From NCBI GenBank assembly GCA_045589455.1, contig JAZNPC010000075.1, positions 1 to 34,271 of the forward strand: 34,271 bases of DNA, in the 5' to 3' direction. Below the pieces are notes generated by a model that was not told the DNA's origin, ran no database searches, and was given only the letters and a program-made list of their open reading frames with translations. The translations under genes were made by a program, and so were the position numbers. Source of the DNA: RGIG990 sp045589455 (GTDB lineage Bacteria > Verrucomicrobiota > Kiritimatiellia > RFP12 > UBA3636). Shown here piece after piece: positions 16,720 through 24,901 of the stretch. The stretch's first letter is position 1. Every line of letters begins with the position of its first letter.

Positions 16720-17758
16720 TGGCGTTCTCTTCCTTATTTTCCGCAGCCTTTTGCCCTGCTAATTCAGCTAAGTTCTGCGTAATCTTTTCAGAAATTCTAT
16801 TCTTTACAGCATTTACGGACACATGTATTGCGTGGTATATTGCCTTATGGGAAGAGGCACCATGAGTAATAATTACAGTGCCATTAACTCCCAATAGTGG
16901 AGCGCCTCCGTAAACCTCAGGATCCATACGGCGCTTCAAATTCTTTAGCGCACCCTTTAAGCATAAAGCGCCAAAGATTCTTAATGGATTAGCCTTAAAT
17001 TCTCGCCTCATCCAATGAGCAATTGCTTTTGCTGAGCTCTCAACTGACTTTAAAAGGACATTTCCCACAAAGCCATCACAGACACAAACATCAACATCAC
17101 CCTCAAAAACATCATGACCTTCAATGTTGCCACGGAAATTGAGTAGCTTGTTTTGGCGTAAGCGTTGAAGGGTACGCTTTGTAACATCATTACCCTTTAA
17201 TTCTTCACCACCAATGCTCAACAAACCAACTACAGGCTTTTCTTGCTCTAAAATTGCCTGAGAGTAGATGTTTCCCATAACTGCAAATTGCTCTAGTTCT
17301 TCCTCTGAGCAATCTGTATTTGCACCTGCATCTAACACAAGAATAGGTTTACCTGCCGTAGGTAGGACTGTTCCAATTGCAGGACGGCGAACACCTGGAC
17401 AACGACGAACAATAAATATTGCCGCTGCGACCATTGCTCCCGTGCTACCAGCAGATAGAAAAGCATCTGCCTCTCCATCCTTAACTAGCTGCATTCCACG
17501 GCAGATTGAAGAATCGCGCTTATTGCGTACTGCTTGTGCCGGAGCCTCACACATCTCAATAACTTGAGTGGTGTGTACAATACTCAAACGAGGAGACTCG
17601 CTAACATTATATTTAGCAAGCTCCTCTTTGATTGCACCTTGGTCACCAACAAGCACTAAGGATACATCCTCAGGTATATCCTTATATGCTTCAACGGCGC
17701 CCTTGACTATCTCATAAGGGGCGTAATCGCCACCCATGGCATCAATAGCAATACGCAT
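16712..17758 (-). CDS. plsX: Phosphate acyltransferase PlsX
   Basis: A 348-aa protein that converts acyl-ACP to acyl-phosphate, the donor for PlsY in phospholipid synthesis. Recognisable pieces are the N-terminal IAIDAMGGDYAP, LSAGSTGAMVAAA (about 101-113) and the late DGFVGNVLLKS and YGGAPLLGVNG. Length matches the family, with a slightly longer charged C-terminal tail. It sits 15 bases after rpmF and overlaps fabH. Its partner plsY lies in this window at 20592-21236 on the other strand, so the acyl-phosphate pathway is complete up to lysophosphatidate. Confidence 0.97.
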   Translation of the reverse strand: MRIAIDAMGGDYAPYEIVKGAVEAYKDIPEDVSLVLVGDQGAIKEELAKYNVSESPRLSIVHTTQVIEMCEAPAQAVRNKRDSSICRGMQLVKDGEADAFLSAGSTGAMVAAAIFIVRRCPGVRRPAIGTVLPTAGKPILVLDAGANTDCSEEELEQFAVMGNIYSQAILEQEKPVVGLLSIGGEELKGNDVTKRTLQRLRQNKLLNFRGNIEGHDVFEGDVDVCVCDGFVGNVLLKSVESSAKAIAHWMRREFKANPLRIFGALCLKGALKNLKRRMDPEVYGGAPLLGVNGTVIITHGASSHKAIYHAIHVSVNAVKNRISEKITQNLAELAGQKAAENKEENANV

Positions 17759-17773
17759 AGTCGATTTCTATAA

Positions 17774-17953
17774 TTATGCTTCGACAGTTATAACCTTGCG
17801 ACCGCGATACATACCGCAGCTTGGGCAAGCATGGTGATTCTGGCGTGGTGCACCACACTCTGGGCATGTTGCTACTGAAGCTAGCTCTGCCTTCTTCTGT
17901 GCACGGCGCATACGAACGCGCATCTTTGACTTTTTCCTCTTTGGTACTGCCAT
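17774..17953 (-). CDS. rpmF: 50S ribosomal protein L32 (bL32)
   Basis: A 59-aa protein starting MAVPKRKKSKMRVRMRR, the standard bL32 N-terminus, then a zinc-ribbon CPEC...CPSC and a short basic C-terminus (MYRGRKVITVEA). All four cysteines are present, so this is the zinc-binding version. A GGAG site precedes the ATG. It lies between yceD/DUF177 and plsX, the classic conserved arrangement. Confidence 0.97.
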   Translation of the reverse strand: MAVPKRKKSKMRVRMRRAQKKAELASVATCPECGAPRQNHHACPSCGMYRGRKVITVEA

Positions 17954-17991
17954 TTTTAACTCCGATTTCCTTTACGTATTAACGTTTTATC

Positions 17992-18453
17992 TTATAAGAT
18001 ACCATCCAAAGCATCCCAAACGCTAGTTTTTTCATTCTTTTTACACGAACATTTGCCCTCAGAAAGTGGCTTACCACATTGAGAACATAGTCCTTTGCAA
18101 TCAACACTACACAATGGGTGATTTGGAAGAGCGAGTAGAATACATTCTCTGAGCTCATTTGTCAAGTCAAACTCACCAGAATCTAGCGAAATTTCCTCAG
18201 AAAAATTAACTTCTGCCACTATTTTGCAGGAAATTTCTTTGCCACAACGACAACAATTGCCAACAAAATCAGCAGAACACTTCCCCATCACCAATAATTC
18301 TCTATCAAAAAGCTGAACCTTCAACTCGGATAGAATTGGCCCTGCTGGTGCTAAAACATCATAGGAAGACACCTCCCACTCAAAGCACTCAACAGGATCC
18401 TCACCCAAAACCTTTTTTGGTGACTCATTATAGTCCGCTAAATAAAGCTTCAT
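17992..18453 (-). CDS. YceD/DUF177 family protein
   Basis: A 153-aa protein of the DUF177 family, linked to 23S rRNA accumulation in bacteria and plastids and nearly always encoded beside rpmF, as here. The middle holds the typical NCCRCGKE motif followed by a strand-rich segment. The C-terminal third has LCSVDCKGLCSQCGKPL and CSCKK, which match the family's DCKGLCxxCG motif and look metal-binding. It is 8 bases after coaD and 38 bases before rpmF, well inside the operon. Function is by family and context; no catalytic residues can be named. Confidence 0.85.
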   Translation of the reverse strand: MKLYLADYNESPKKVLGEDPVECFEWEVSSYDVLAPAGPILSELKVQLFDRELLVMGKCSADFVGNCCRCGKEISCKIVAEVNFSEEISLDSGEFDLTNELRECILLALPNHPLCSVDCKGLCSQCGKPLSEGKCSCKKNEKTSVWDALDGIL

Positions 18454-18461
18454 ACCATGTA

Positions 18462-18971
18462 TTACTTTCCATTTAGTCTTGAAACCACCACATGACGCTC
18501 AATATAGCGCTGAACCTCAGGAGGAACAAATATACTTGTATCTCCAGCATATTTTGCAACTTCTCGTACTGTGCTGGAGCTAACATAACTATGCTCCTCT
18601 TTTGGCATCAAGAAAAGAGTTTCAATTTCAGGAGCAAGCTTACGATTTGTCTGCGCCATCTGAAACTCATACTCAAAATCACTATATGCACGTAAGCCAC
18701 GCAAAACAACTCGAACCTTATGCTTACGAGCAAAATCAACAAGCATGCCATTCATCACTTCAACAGTTACATTTGGCATATCTGCTACTACCTCACGTGC
18801 CATTGCCACACGCTCTTCGCATGAAAACATAGCGCCATTTTTAACAGAAGTGGCTGCAATTGCAATGATAACATTATCAAACAAAGAACTAACGCGCTTA
18901 ATCAAATCTAAATGACCAAGCGTTAATGGATCAAATGTACCTGGATATATAATTGTCTTATGATTTGCCAT
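18462..18971 (-). CDS. coaD: Phosphopantetheine adenylyltransferase (CoaD)
   Basis: A 169-aa enzyme that joins ATP and 4'-phosphopantetheine to make dephospho-CoA, the penultimate step of CoA synthesis. The nucleotidyltransferase motif GTFDPLTLGH is at 11-20, followed by RGLRAYSDFEYE and the C-terminal YVSSSTVRE loop. Length is as usual. It lies 33 bases after rsmD, a very common partnership, and 8 bases before yceD. Supplying CoA and acyl carrier cofactor fits the lipid genes at the end of the operon. Confidence 0.97.
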   Translation of the reverse strand: MANHKTIIYPGTFDPLTLGHLDLIKRVSSLFDNVIIAIAATSVKNGAMFSCEERVAMAREVVADMPNVTVEVMNGMLVDFARKHKVRVVLRGLRAYSDFEYEFQMAQTNRKLAPEIETLFLMPKEEHSYVSSSTVREVAKYAGDTSIFVPPEVQRYIERHVVVSRLNGK

Positions 18972-19004
18972 TTTATTTAAAATATTTATGATGCTATTCT
19001 CAAA

Positions 19005-19622
19005 TTATGCCTCTACAGAGGAAGCAATACCCTCGCCTAACGACTCCTCCACACCATACTTAACCCTTAAAAGGCATAGACGTGTCTTTCCGTACTTGCG
19101 CTCACTAATTAACTCCCAACCTGATGGAAGTAGAGGCGTTGGACTGCCGAGTCGTTGCTCCACTACAAAAACACCTCGCTCAACCATTATCTCTGACTTG
19201 GCAACGGCAGCTAAAAGCTCATCAATTCCATCGCTTTTCTCCTCAGTTGTATAAGGAGGATCAGCATATCCAATGTTAACATAGTGCTTTCGATAGCTTG
19301 GTCTTGCTAGCCATTGCATAGCATCTGCTCTAACTAACTGCGCTCCATCCATAGAGCCACAAATTGTTTTTATATTCTGCTCTAGAACAGCAGCTACACG
19401 CTTATCGTGCTCAACCCAAATTACTTCTGCCGCGCCACGACTCTTTGCATCAAGTCCTACGGCACCTGTTCCTGCATACAAATCAAGAAACACAGAATCC
19501 GGTACAATTTCGCGCAGCATTGAAAATAGCGCTTCTCGTACCGAATCCTGAGTTGGGCGAACAACACCTGCAGAGGGCATCTTTAATACCCTGCCTCGAT
19601 TTATTCCCCCAGTTATTCTCAT
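19005..19622 (-). CDS. rsmD: 16S rRNA (guanine(966)-N2)-methyltransferase RsmD
   Basis: A 205-aa SAM-dependent methyltransferase. It starts MRITGGINRGR, has the RPTQDSVREALFSML segment, SAM-binding motif LDLYAGTGAVGLDA (47-60) and catalytic motif DPPY (121-124). The family methylates G966 of 16S rRNA (E. coli numbering) on the 30S subunit. Length is at the upper end because of a C-terminal tail after the last strand. The start lies three bases after the rubrerythrin stop codon, so the two are in one transcript. Confidence 0.95.
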   Translation of the reverse strand: MRITGGINRGRVLKMPSAGVVRPTQDSVREALFSMLREIVPDSVFLDLYAGTGAVGLDAKSRGAAEVIWVEHDKRVAAVLEQNIKTICGSMDGAQLVRADAMQWLARPSYRKHYVNIGYADPPYTTEEKSDGIDELLAAVAKSEIMVERGVFVVEQRLGSPTPLLPSGWELISERKYGKTRLCLLRVKYGVEESLGEGIASSVEA

Positions 19623-19625
19623 TTA

Positions 19626-20195
19626 TTAGAAGTTCTCTGCAAAGCGCTCAAAATATGCCTGAGCGTGTAAGCATGCTGGGCATTTCTCTGGAGCAGATGG
19701 ACCCTCATGGATATAACCGCAGTTACGGCAACGCCACTTAGTTGGTGCTCCATTATCAAACATTGTGCCATTCTCAATGCGCTGAAGAAGCTTGTTATAG
19801 CGCTCCTCATGATACTTCTCTGCTACAGCAATCTTGCGATACATTGCAGCAATCTCTACAAAGCCTTCTTTTTCAGCAACATCTGCAAATGCAGGATAAT
19901 CGTGTGACCATTCCTCATTCTCACCAGCAGCAGCTGCCTTTAGGTTCTCAATTGTTGTACCAATCTTGCCTGCAGGATATGTGCAAGTAATCTCTACGGG
20001 GCCACCCTCAAGCCACTTAAACATACGCTCTGCATGCTCTTTTTCCTGTGAAGCAGTCTCAGCAAAAATATCTGATACAAGAACATAACCCTCTTTCTTT
20101 GCCACACTTGCAAAGAATGTGTAACGATTACGAGCCTGTGACTCACCAGCAAAACTCTTCAATAAATTTTTCTCTGTTTCTGTTCCTTTAATCAT
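19626..20195 (-). CDS. Rubrerythrin
   Basis: A 189-aa non-haem iron protein that reduces hydrogen peroxide in anaerobes and microaerophiles. The N-terminal ferritin-like diiron domain has Glu 18, the EKEH motif (51-54) and the later EKYHEERY segment (126-133). The C-terminal rubredoxin domain has the Cys pairs 156/159 and 172/175 (WRCRNCGY, CPACLHAQAYF). It is the promoter-proximal gene, with a very strong GGAGG site and a near-consensus promoter, so it is probably highly expressed. An oxidative-stress gene heading a housekeeping operon points to an anaerobic lifestyle. Confidence 0.95.
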   Translation of the reverse strand: MIKGTETEKNLLKSFAGESQARNRYTFFASVAKKEGYVLVSDIFAETASQEKEHAERMFKWLEGGPVEITCTYPAGKIGTTIENLKAAAAGENEEWSHDYPAFADVAEKEGFVEIAAMYRKIAVAEKYHEERYNKLLQRIENGTMFDNGAPTKWRCRNCGYIHEGPSAPEKCPACLHAQAYFERFAENF

Positions 20196-20244
20196 AAACT
20201 ACCTCCGTTTTTATATAAAAACTATTTTACGTTGTTATGAATGT

Positions 20245-20274
20245 ATTATACCTTATAATAAAAGGAAACTTCAA
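20245..20274 (-). promoter_or_regulatory. Strong sigma-70-type promoter of the rubrerythrin-rsmD-coaD-yceD-rpmF-plsX-fabH operon
   Basis: Minus strand: TTGAAG, 18 bases, perfect TATAAT. The predicted start lies about 40 bases before the ATG, and GGAGG stands close to it. No operator-like dyad was seen between promoter and gene. Confidence 0.8.
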
Positions 20275-20344
20275 GAATAAATTAAATTAGAAAAATTTTA
20301 CGGCTTTGGGAAACAAATATAATCCTCGACTAATTTTATAGCAA

Positions 20345-20460
20345 TTGCAACACCCATTACGCCACACAATTCTAACCATCACATGCATCACGCTTTTCAA
20401 CCCTTCCTTCGGCGGGAGCCAGCGTCGTCCTAGCCATCACCTGGATTGGGTGAATAGCTC
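20345..20460. repeat. Intergenic dispersed repeat, copy 1 (two CATCAC-core units)
   Basis: This GC-richer block lies in the otherwise AT-rich space between the rubrerythrin and plsY promoters. Unit A (20365-20394) agrees with 34134-34163 at 26 of 30 bases, including GCATCACGCT. Unit B (20403-20440) agrees with 27311-27348 at 31 of 38, starting with a small hairpin (CTTCC..GGGAG) and ending TAGCCATCAC. No ORF of interest crosses it. Confidence 0.75.
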
Positions 20461-20514
20461 AGATATGCCACTCTTGCCTCTCTCTTCAACTTTTTATTGC
20501 TATTTTTTCACTTA

Positions 20515-20520
20515 TATAAT
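20515..20520 (+). promoter_or_regulatory. Possible -10 box for plsY-gpsA
   Basis: A perfect TATAAT lies 71 bases before the plsY ATG, but no good -35 box is found at the right spacing (only T-rich sequence). A second TATACT at 20568-20573 is an alternative. Confidence 0.35.
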
Positions 20521-20591
20521 AAAATTTACGGCAAATTTATCCACAACTAATTTGTTTAGTGCTTTCGTATACTATATTAATTATTCACAAA

Positions 20592-21236
20592 ATGAAAATA
20601 ATTATTTTAACAGCTATTTTTTCCTATATAATTGGCTCAATCCCATTCGGTTATTTAGCAGGATTAACCAAAGGGATTGATATTCGCACCTTAGGTAGCA
20701 AAAATATAGGAGCAACTAATGTTTTTCGTAACCTTGGCAAAAAGCTAGGAATTATAACCTTCATCCTAGATATGCTTAAGGGCGTTGCTGCTGTAGTTAT
20801 TATTCCTCGCGCCGTAGAGCATTTCTTTGGTGGTGGCATTCAAATCAATGAAGCATACATCTTGATCACAGGTGCTATCTGCGTGTTACTTGGTCACTCC
20901 TTCCCTTTTACTTTAAATTTCAAAGGAGGTAAAGGCGTGGCAACTGGACTTGGAATTGCAATTGGCCTTGCGCCTATCTCTGCTCTTTCTGGCTTTGTTC
21001 TTTGGGCAATCATCTTTAGAGTATCTGGATACGTTTCCCTTGCTTCTATCTTTGCGGCAGCATATGTGGCTCTCGGCTCTTGGTTTATTGATTATGCCGA
21101 CGATGATAGCTATATCATTCCTATCGTTATCTCTTTATTGGCAGCGCTTGTTATCATTAAACACAGAACAAATATTCAACGTTTAATAAACGGCAACGAA
21201 AATAGATTTTCTTTCAAAAAGGATAAAAAAGTATGA
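20592..21236 (+). CDS. plsY: Acyl-phosphate glycerol-3-phosphate acyltransferase PlsY
   Basis: A 214-aa integral membrane enzyme that transfers the acyl group from acyl-phosphate (made by PlsX) to glycerol-3-phosphate. The family motifs are clear: GSKNIGATNVFR near residues 36-47, then HSFPFTLNFKGGKGVATGLG on the loop after the third helix. Several hydrophobic helices follow. I chose ATG at 20592 because the product then starts MKIIILTAIFSYIIGSIPFG, the usual PlsY N-terminus; the upstream GTG at 20559 adds eleven non-family residues. Neither start has a good ribosome site. The stop overlaps gpsA by four bases. Confidence 0.95.
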   Translation: MKIIILTAIFSYIIGSIPFGYLAGLTKGIDIRTLGSKNIGATNVFRNLGKKLGIITFILDMLKGVAAVVIIPRAVEHFFGGGIQINEAYILITGAICVLLGHSFPFTLNFKGGKGVATGLGIAIGLAPISALSGFVLWAIIFRVSGYVSLASIFAAAYVALGSWFIDYADDDSYIIPIVISLLAALVIIKHRTNIQRLINGNENRFSFKKDKKV

Positions 21237-22234
21237 GTAAAATTTGTGTTATCGGTGATGGCGGTTGGGGCACAGCAATTGCAATGCTCCTAGTTGAAAA
21301 TGGTAACGATGTTACTATTTGGGGTCCTTTTGCGGACTATATCGAGGAAATGCGTCTAACTAGAAAAAACCCACGCTACCTAGCAGGAGTTACTCTTCCA
21401 GAAGCACTACAGCTTGAATCTGATATGGCAAAGGCTGTTGCAGATGCAGAGGTTGTTGTTCTCGCAATTCCATCTCATTTCTACGATACCATTTGTGCAC
21501 AATTAGTCGACAAGCTACCAAAAAACTGTGATGTTGTTAGCGTATCAAAGGGCTTTTGCGAAAAATCCCGTAAGCGCCTTACTCGCACAGCATCTAAGCT
21601 CCTTGGCGTTGAAGATGTTGTTGCCTTGTCTGGCCCTTCTCATGCAGAGGAAGTATCACGTGGCATCCCAACTGCTGTTGTGGCAGCGTCTAATGATGTT
21701 GAGCGCGTGCTTCGCATCCAAAAGCTTTTCTCTAATAAGCGCTTCCGCGTTTATACATCAACCGATACAATTGGCGTTGAGCTAGGTGGCGCAATCAAGA
21801 ATGTGCTTGCTCTTGCTGTTGGCATGAGCGATGGTCTAGGCTTTGGAGACAATTCTCGCGCAGCACTTATCACTCGTGGCTTAGCAGAAATGGCAAGGCT
21901 AGGCTGCATTCTAGGTGGCAATCCAAACACCTTTGCTGGCCTAAGTGGTATTGGTGATCTTGTTGTGACCTGCACTAGCCGCCATAGCCGTAATCGTGGC
22001 GTTGGCGAGCGCCTAGGTAAGGGTGAAAAGCTAGAAGACATTTGCAATGGCATGCAACAGGTTGCTGAAGGCGTATGGAATTGTGGCATTGTATGCGATT
22101 TAGCTGATGCATATGGTGTAGATATGCCAATTTGCTTTGCAGTCAAATCTGTTCTTGATGGGGAAGCAACTCCTCTTGAGGCTGTAAGCACCCTTATGGC
22201 CCGCGATAGCAAATACGAGCACTATGGCAAATAA
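21233..22234 (+). CDS. gpsA: NAD(P)H-dependent glycerol-3-phosphate dehydrogenase GpsA
   Basis: A 333-aa cytoplasmic enzyme that reduces dihydroxyacetone phosphate to glycerol-3-phosphate, the acceptor for PlsY. The nucleotide-binding GDGGWGTAIA lies at 8-17, followed by LSGPSHAEE, the catalytic-lysine segment GGAIKNVLALA, and GLSGIGDLVVTCTSRHSRNR. Length is typical. The ATG overlaps the plsY stop codon (ATGA), so the substrate-making enzyme and its user are translationally coupled. No terminator is visible after it before azlC. Confidence 0.97.
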   Translation: MSKICVIGDGGWGTAIAMLLVENGNDVTIWGPFADYIEEMRLTRKNPRYLAGVTLPEALQLESDMAKAVADAEVVVLAIPSHFYDTICAQLVDKLPKNCDVVSVSKGFCEKSRKRLTRTASKLLGVEDVVALSGPSHAEEVSRGIPTAVVAASNDVERVLRIQKLFSNKRFRVYTSTDTIGVELGGAIKNVLALAVGMSDGLGFGDNSRAALITRGLAEMARLGCILGGNPNTFAGLSGIGDLVVTCTSRHSRNRGVGERLGKGEKLEDICNGMQQVAEGVWNCGIVCDLADAYGVDMPICFAVKSVLDGEATPLEAVSTLMARDSKYEHYGK

Positions 22235-22239
22235 TAATT

Positions 22240-22268
22240 TTGATTTGAGAAATAGAGTTGAATATAAC
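22240..22268 (+). promoter_or_regulatory. Possible promoter for azlCD and downstream genes
   Basis: TTGATT, 17 bases, TATAAC, in the 67-base gap after gpsA. The predicted start is about 25 bases before the azlC ATG. The match is fair rather than strong, and read-through from plsY-gpsA is also possible. Confidence 0.5.
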
Positions 22269-22301
22269 TAAGTAGATTTTTGCTGTATTGTTGTAGTGAT
22301 T

Positions 22302-23042
22302 ATGAATAGGCAATTAAAAAAGGGCTTAATAGATGCCCTACCAATCTTTTTTGGATATCTCTCTGTTGGCTTTGCCTTTGGCATCTATGCACTAAAAAGT
22401 GGCTTCCCTATTTGGTCGCCAATCCTCATGAGCTTAACTCATATCTCTGGTACGGGACAATTTGCTCTTGTCAAGGTGGCAAATAATGGTAGTGGTATAT
22501 TTGAGATATGCATTGCGGTTAGCGTGTTAAATATTCGCTATATCTTAATGGCTCTAGCGATTTCACAAAGGCTCTCACCTAGCATATCGATTTGGCAGCG
22601 CTTTTTGATTGCAATGGCGGATACAGACGAAATTATCGCCGTAGCCCTAAAGTCACGCACACTCGTTACCTTTGCATATATAATGGGCTTATTTATAAGC
22701 TCCTATGCTGGCTGGAACCTTGGCACACTACTAAGCGTTGTTGGTGGTACTCTCTTGCCCCAGTGCATAATAAATGCTCTTGGCATCGCCCTCTATGCAA
22801 TGTTTATTGCAATAATAATTCCTGACGCAAAGCGTCATCGTCCAATGCTTTATTGCATAAGCATAGCTGCCCTACTAAACATAGCACTAAAATTTGCCCC
22901 TATGTGCATCCGCCCAAGCTCAAGCTGGAGCATTCTAATTGCGGGCATTGTTGCAGCGGTTATCATTAGTGCAATTTATCCCGAGAAGAATCAGAAAGCC
23001 ATTGAGCAAGCAGACACCCTGCCACAAAAGGAGGGAGAATAA
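22302..23042 (+). CDS. azlC: AzlC family branched-chain amino acid exporter, large subunit
   Basis: A 246-aa membrane protein. The first part reads KKGLIDALPIFFGYLSVGFAFG, the standard AzlC opening, followed by SLTHISGTGQFA and NIRYILMALAISQRL. About six to seven helices are visible. With AzlD it exports branched-chain amino acids and analogues (AzlCD in Bacillus, YgaZH in E. coli). I prefer ATG at 22302 over the GTG two codons earlier; neither has a clear ribosome site. Its stop codon overlaps the azlD start by one base. A small AzlD partner next door makes the assignment firm, though the exact substrate is not fixed. Confidence 0.92.
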   Translation: MNRQLKKGLIDALPIFFGYLSVGFAFGIYALKSGFPIWSPILMSLTHISGTGQFALVKVANNGSGIFEICIAVSVLNIRYILMALAISQRLSPSISIWQRFLIAMADTDEIIAVALKSRTLVTFAYIMGLFISSYAGWNLGTLLSVVGGTLLPQCIINALGIALYAMFIAIIIPDAKRHRPMLYCISIAALLNIALKFAPMCIRPSSSWSILIAGIVAAVIISAIYPEKNQKAIEQADTLPQKEGE

Positions 23043-23413
23043 TGAATCTTACTGTCTCCCAAGTGCTCAATGCTGTGCTAATTACTGCGCTTATCACATA
23101 CCTTCTTCGCGCTGTGCCATTACTTCTTTTGAGAAAGCAGCTAACAAATCCATTCCTTGTTGCGCTTTTCAAATATATGCCATTCGCATTGCTTTCAGCA
23201 ATGATTTTCCCTGATATTTTTAACTCAACAGCAGATATCACGGCAGACCCTGCCACAAAAAATGGTTCACCTATTCCGCTCATTTCTGCTATAATGGGTT
23301 TCATCGTAGCACTAATACTTTCTTTAAAGGATAAAAAGCTACCAGTTGTGGCTGCCGCAGCATGCGCTGTGGCATTTGCAGTAGAGAGAGTTTGTACATT
23401 ATTGATTTTTTAG
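23042..23413 (+). CDS. azlD: AzlD family branched-chain amino acid exporter, small subunit
   Basis: A 123-aa protein with about four membrane helices. The motif TYLLRAVPLLLLRK near the N-terminus, then FLVALFKYMPFALLSAMIFPD, is typical of the small subunit. A short polar loop (about 58-75) precedes two helices near the C-terminus. The ATG overlaps the azlC stop codon (TAATG), as usual for the pair. It is followed after nine bases by the glycine-rich protein gene, which probably shares the transcript. Confidence 0.9.
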   Translation: MNLTVSQVLNAVLITALITYLLRAVPLLLLRKQLTNPFLVALFKYMPFALLSAMIFPDIFNSTADITADPATKNGSPIPLISAIMGFIVALILSLKDKKLPVVAAAACAVAFAVERVCTLLIF

Positions 23414-23422
23414 GATAACACC

Positions 23423-24850
23423 ATGAAACAAACAAAAATAATTGCCCTTTTAGCAATGCTTCTAAGCATTACAGCAAGCGGATTATATGCGAATAGCAAC
23501 ACCGTCCGCACAAATACATGGATTCGCTCCTCAACAAGCAATGCACTTGCTAGTAATCCAGCCAACTGGTCTCTTAAGCATGTGCCGACAGAGAATGAGG
23601 TTGTACGCTTGCCAGCATCAAATCCTAGATCTATTATTTGGGATGAAGCGGCACCAGCTGTTGTTGGTGGTTGGCTTCAAGAATCTGGATATTTAGCAAT
23701 TGCAACCATCTCCACATCACGCAACGGAACAATGCAAGAATTGCACATTAAAGGAGACTTCCATGTTTTTGATGGTGGCGTAACTCATCACCCTAATTCT
23801 GATGAAGACAAATGGTGGCTTAACATAAAAATTGATGGAGACATGAAGGTAGGAGAACGCGCTTATGTCTCTGCTTCTGGGAAAGGCTTTGCCTCTGGGA
23901 AGGGTCCCTCTCCTGGAATTGAGCCAGGCCACGGAGCAAGCCATGGAGGCCAAGGTAGCATAAAAATTGGTGGTGATTTTAATAATGCATCTCTATGCTA
24001 TGATTCTATCATAAATCCAATACAATCTGGCTCTGGTGGAACAACAAAGGATGGAGGTAATTATTCCTATAATGGTGGCGGAGTAATCATCCTAAAAATT
24101 GGTGGTGATTTAACCCATAATGGCGTAATTTGTGCAAATGCGGACAGCTCAAATATAAATGGTACAAATTTGGGTGGTGCTGCTGGCGGCACTGTTAATA
24201 TTGATATTAATGGCCACTTCCATGGCGATGGAAAAATTCAAGCTAACGGTGGAAGAGGCTGGCATGATGGTGCTGGCGGTGGTGGCGGCGGCAGGGTCGC
24301 TGTTGTTTACAACAGGGTTTGTAAGGGCGACGGAGAAGGCCGTGACCCATCAAGCTTTGCAACCCGCCAAATTGTTGCATATGGCGGTGTTGGACAAACA
24401 AACAACCCAGACAATCCTTCTGTTGATAGACATGTTCGTGCCGCTTGCGGAACAGTATACTTAGAGAATCATTTTACATCAAATATTCCAGGTGGTGGTA
24501 ATGTAATTATTAGAGATTGGCAGCGCTCAACCACAGCAACAACACGCATTCCTTCTGATATTTGTGACGATTCTACAGAATGCAAAGACGCAGCAATTCA
24601 TGTACATGAAGACTCTTTTGTGACGATTACATCCTCAATCAATATTAGAGGTCTTATTTTCTACGGTGCAAATGGATTAGATTTAAATAGAAATTATATC
24701 TACACTGGCATCGTTCAGGATGACCGTTTAAGAAAAACTCTAACCGATTTCGGCACATATGACATGAATAACTACAATGATATTTTTAATTGTGTAATAT
24801 TCAATAATGGAGCAATAGTTATTCAAACATATCTAAAGCCTATTTTATAG
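23423..24850 (+). CDS. Secreted glycine-rich repeat protein, function unknown
   Basis: A 475-aa protein with a signal peptide (about 1-23, cleaved near LYA-NS). The N-terminal third has NPANWSLKHVPTENEVVRLP, a motif seen in PVC surface proteins that open a beta-rich repeat. The middle (about 130-295) is glycine-rich with repeated strand-like units (IKIGGDFNN, LKIGGDLTHNG, IDINGHFHGDG), ending in a GGGGGG run and RVAVVY. This looks like a short parallel beta-helix or passenger-like fold. No C-terminal membrane anchor, PEP-CTERM or T9SS tail is recognisable. It has no assigned function; export to the cell surface or periplasm is inferred. RBS-like AGGA precedes the ATG. It sits between azlD and comEC. 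Confidence 0.75.
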   Translation: MKQTKIIALLAMLLSITASGLYANSNTVRTNTWIRSSTSNALASNPANWSLKHVPTENEVVRLPASNPRSIIWDEAAPAVVGGWLQESGYLAIATISTSRNGTMQELHIKGDFHVFDGGVTHHPNSDEDKWWLNIKIDGDMKVGERAYVSASGKGFASGKGPSPGIEPGHGASHGGQGSIKIGGDFNNASLCYDSIINPIQSGSGGTTKDGGNYSYNGGGVIILKIGGDLTHNGVICANADSSNINGTNLGGAAGGTVNIDINGHFHGDGKIQANGGRGWHDGAGGGGGGRVAVVYNRVCKGDGEGRDPSSFATRQIVAYGGVGQTNNPDNPSVDRHVRAACGTVYLENHFTSNIPGGGNVIIRDWQRSTTATTRIPSDICDDSTECKDAAIHVHEDSFVTITSSINIRGLIFYGANGLDLNRNYIYTGIVQDDRLRKTLTDFGTYDMNNYNDIFNCVIFNNGAIVIQTYLKPIL

Positions 24851-24901
24851 TGTTAAGCAAGCTCTGATTTAGCTTTTCACTCAGCTTTTTAAGGGTTATA
24901 T

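Noticed and set aside
19707..19990. Plus-strand frames opposite rubrerythrin
   Set aside because: They are antisense to a clearly conserved gene and read as low-information, Gln/Ser/Leu-rich sequence.
20345..20460. Integron attC sites as explanation for the intergenic repeats
   Set aside because: No GTTRRRY core sites in proper pairing, no integrase and no cassette-like small genes between the copies.
20559..20591. GTG start for plsY
   Set aside because: It adds eleven residues unlike the PlsY N-terminus; ATG at 20592 gives the typical start.
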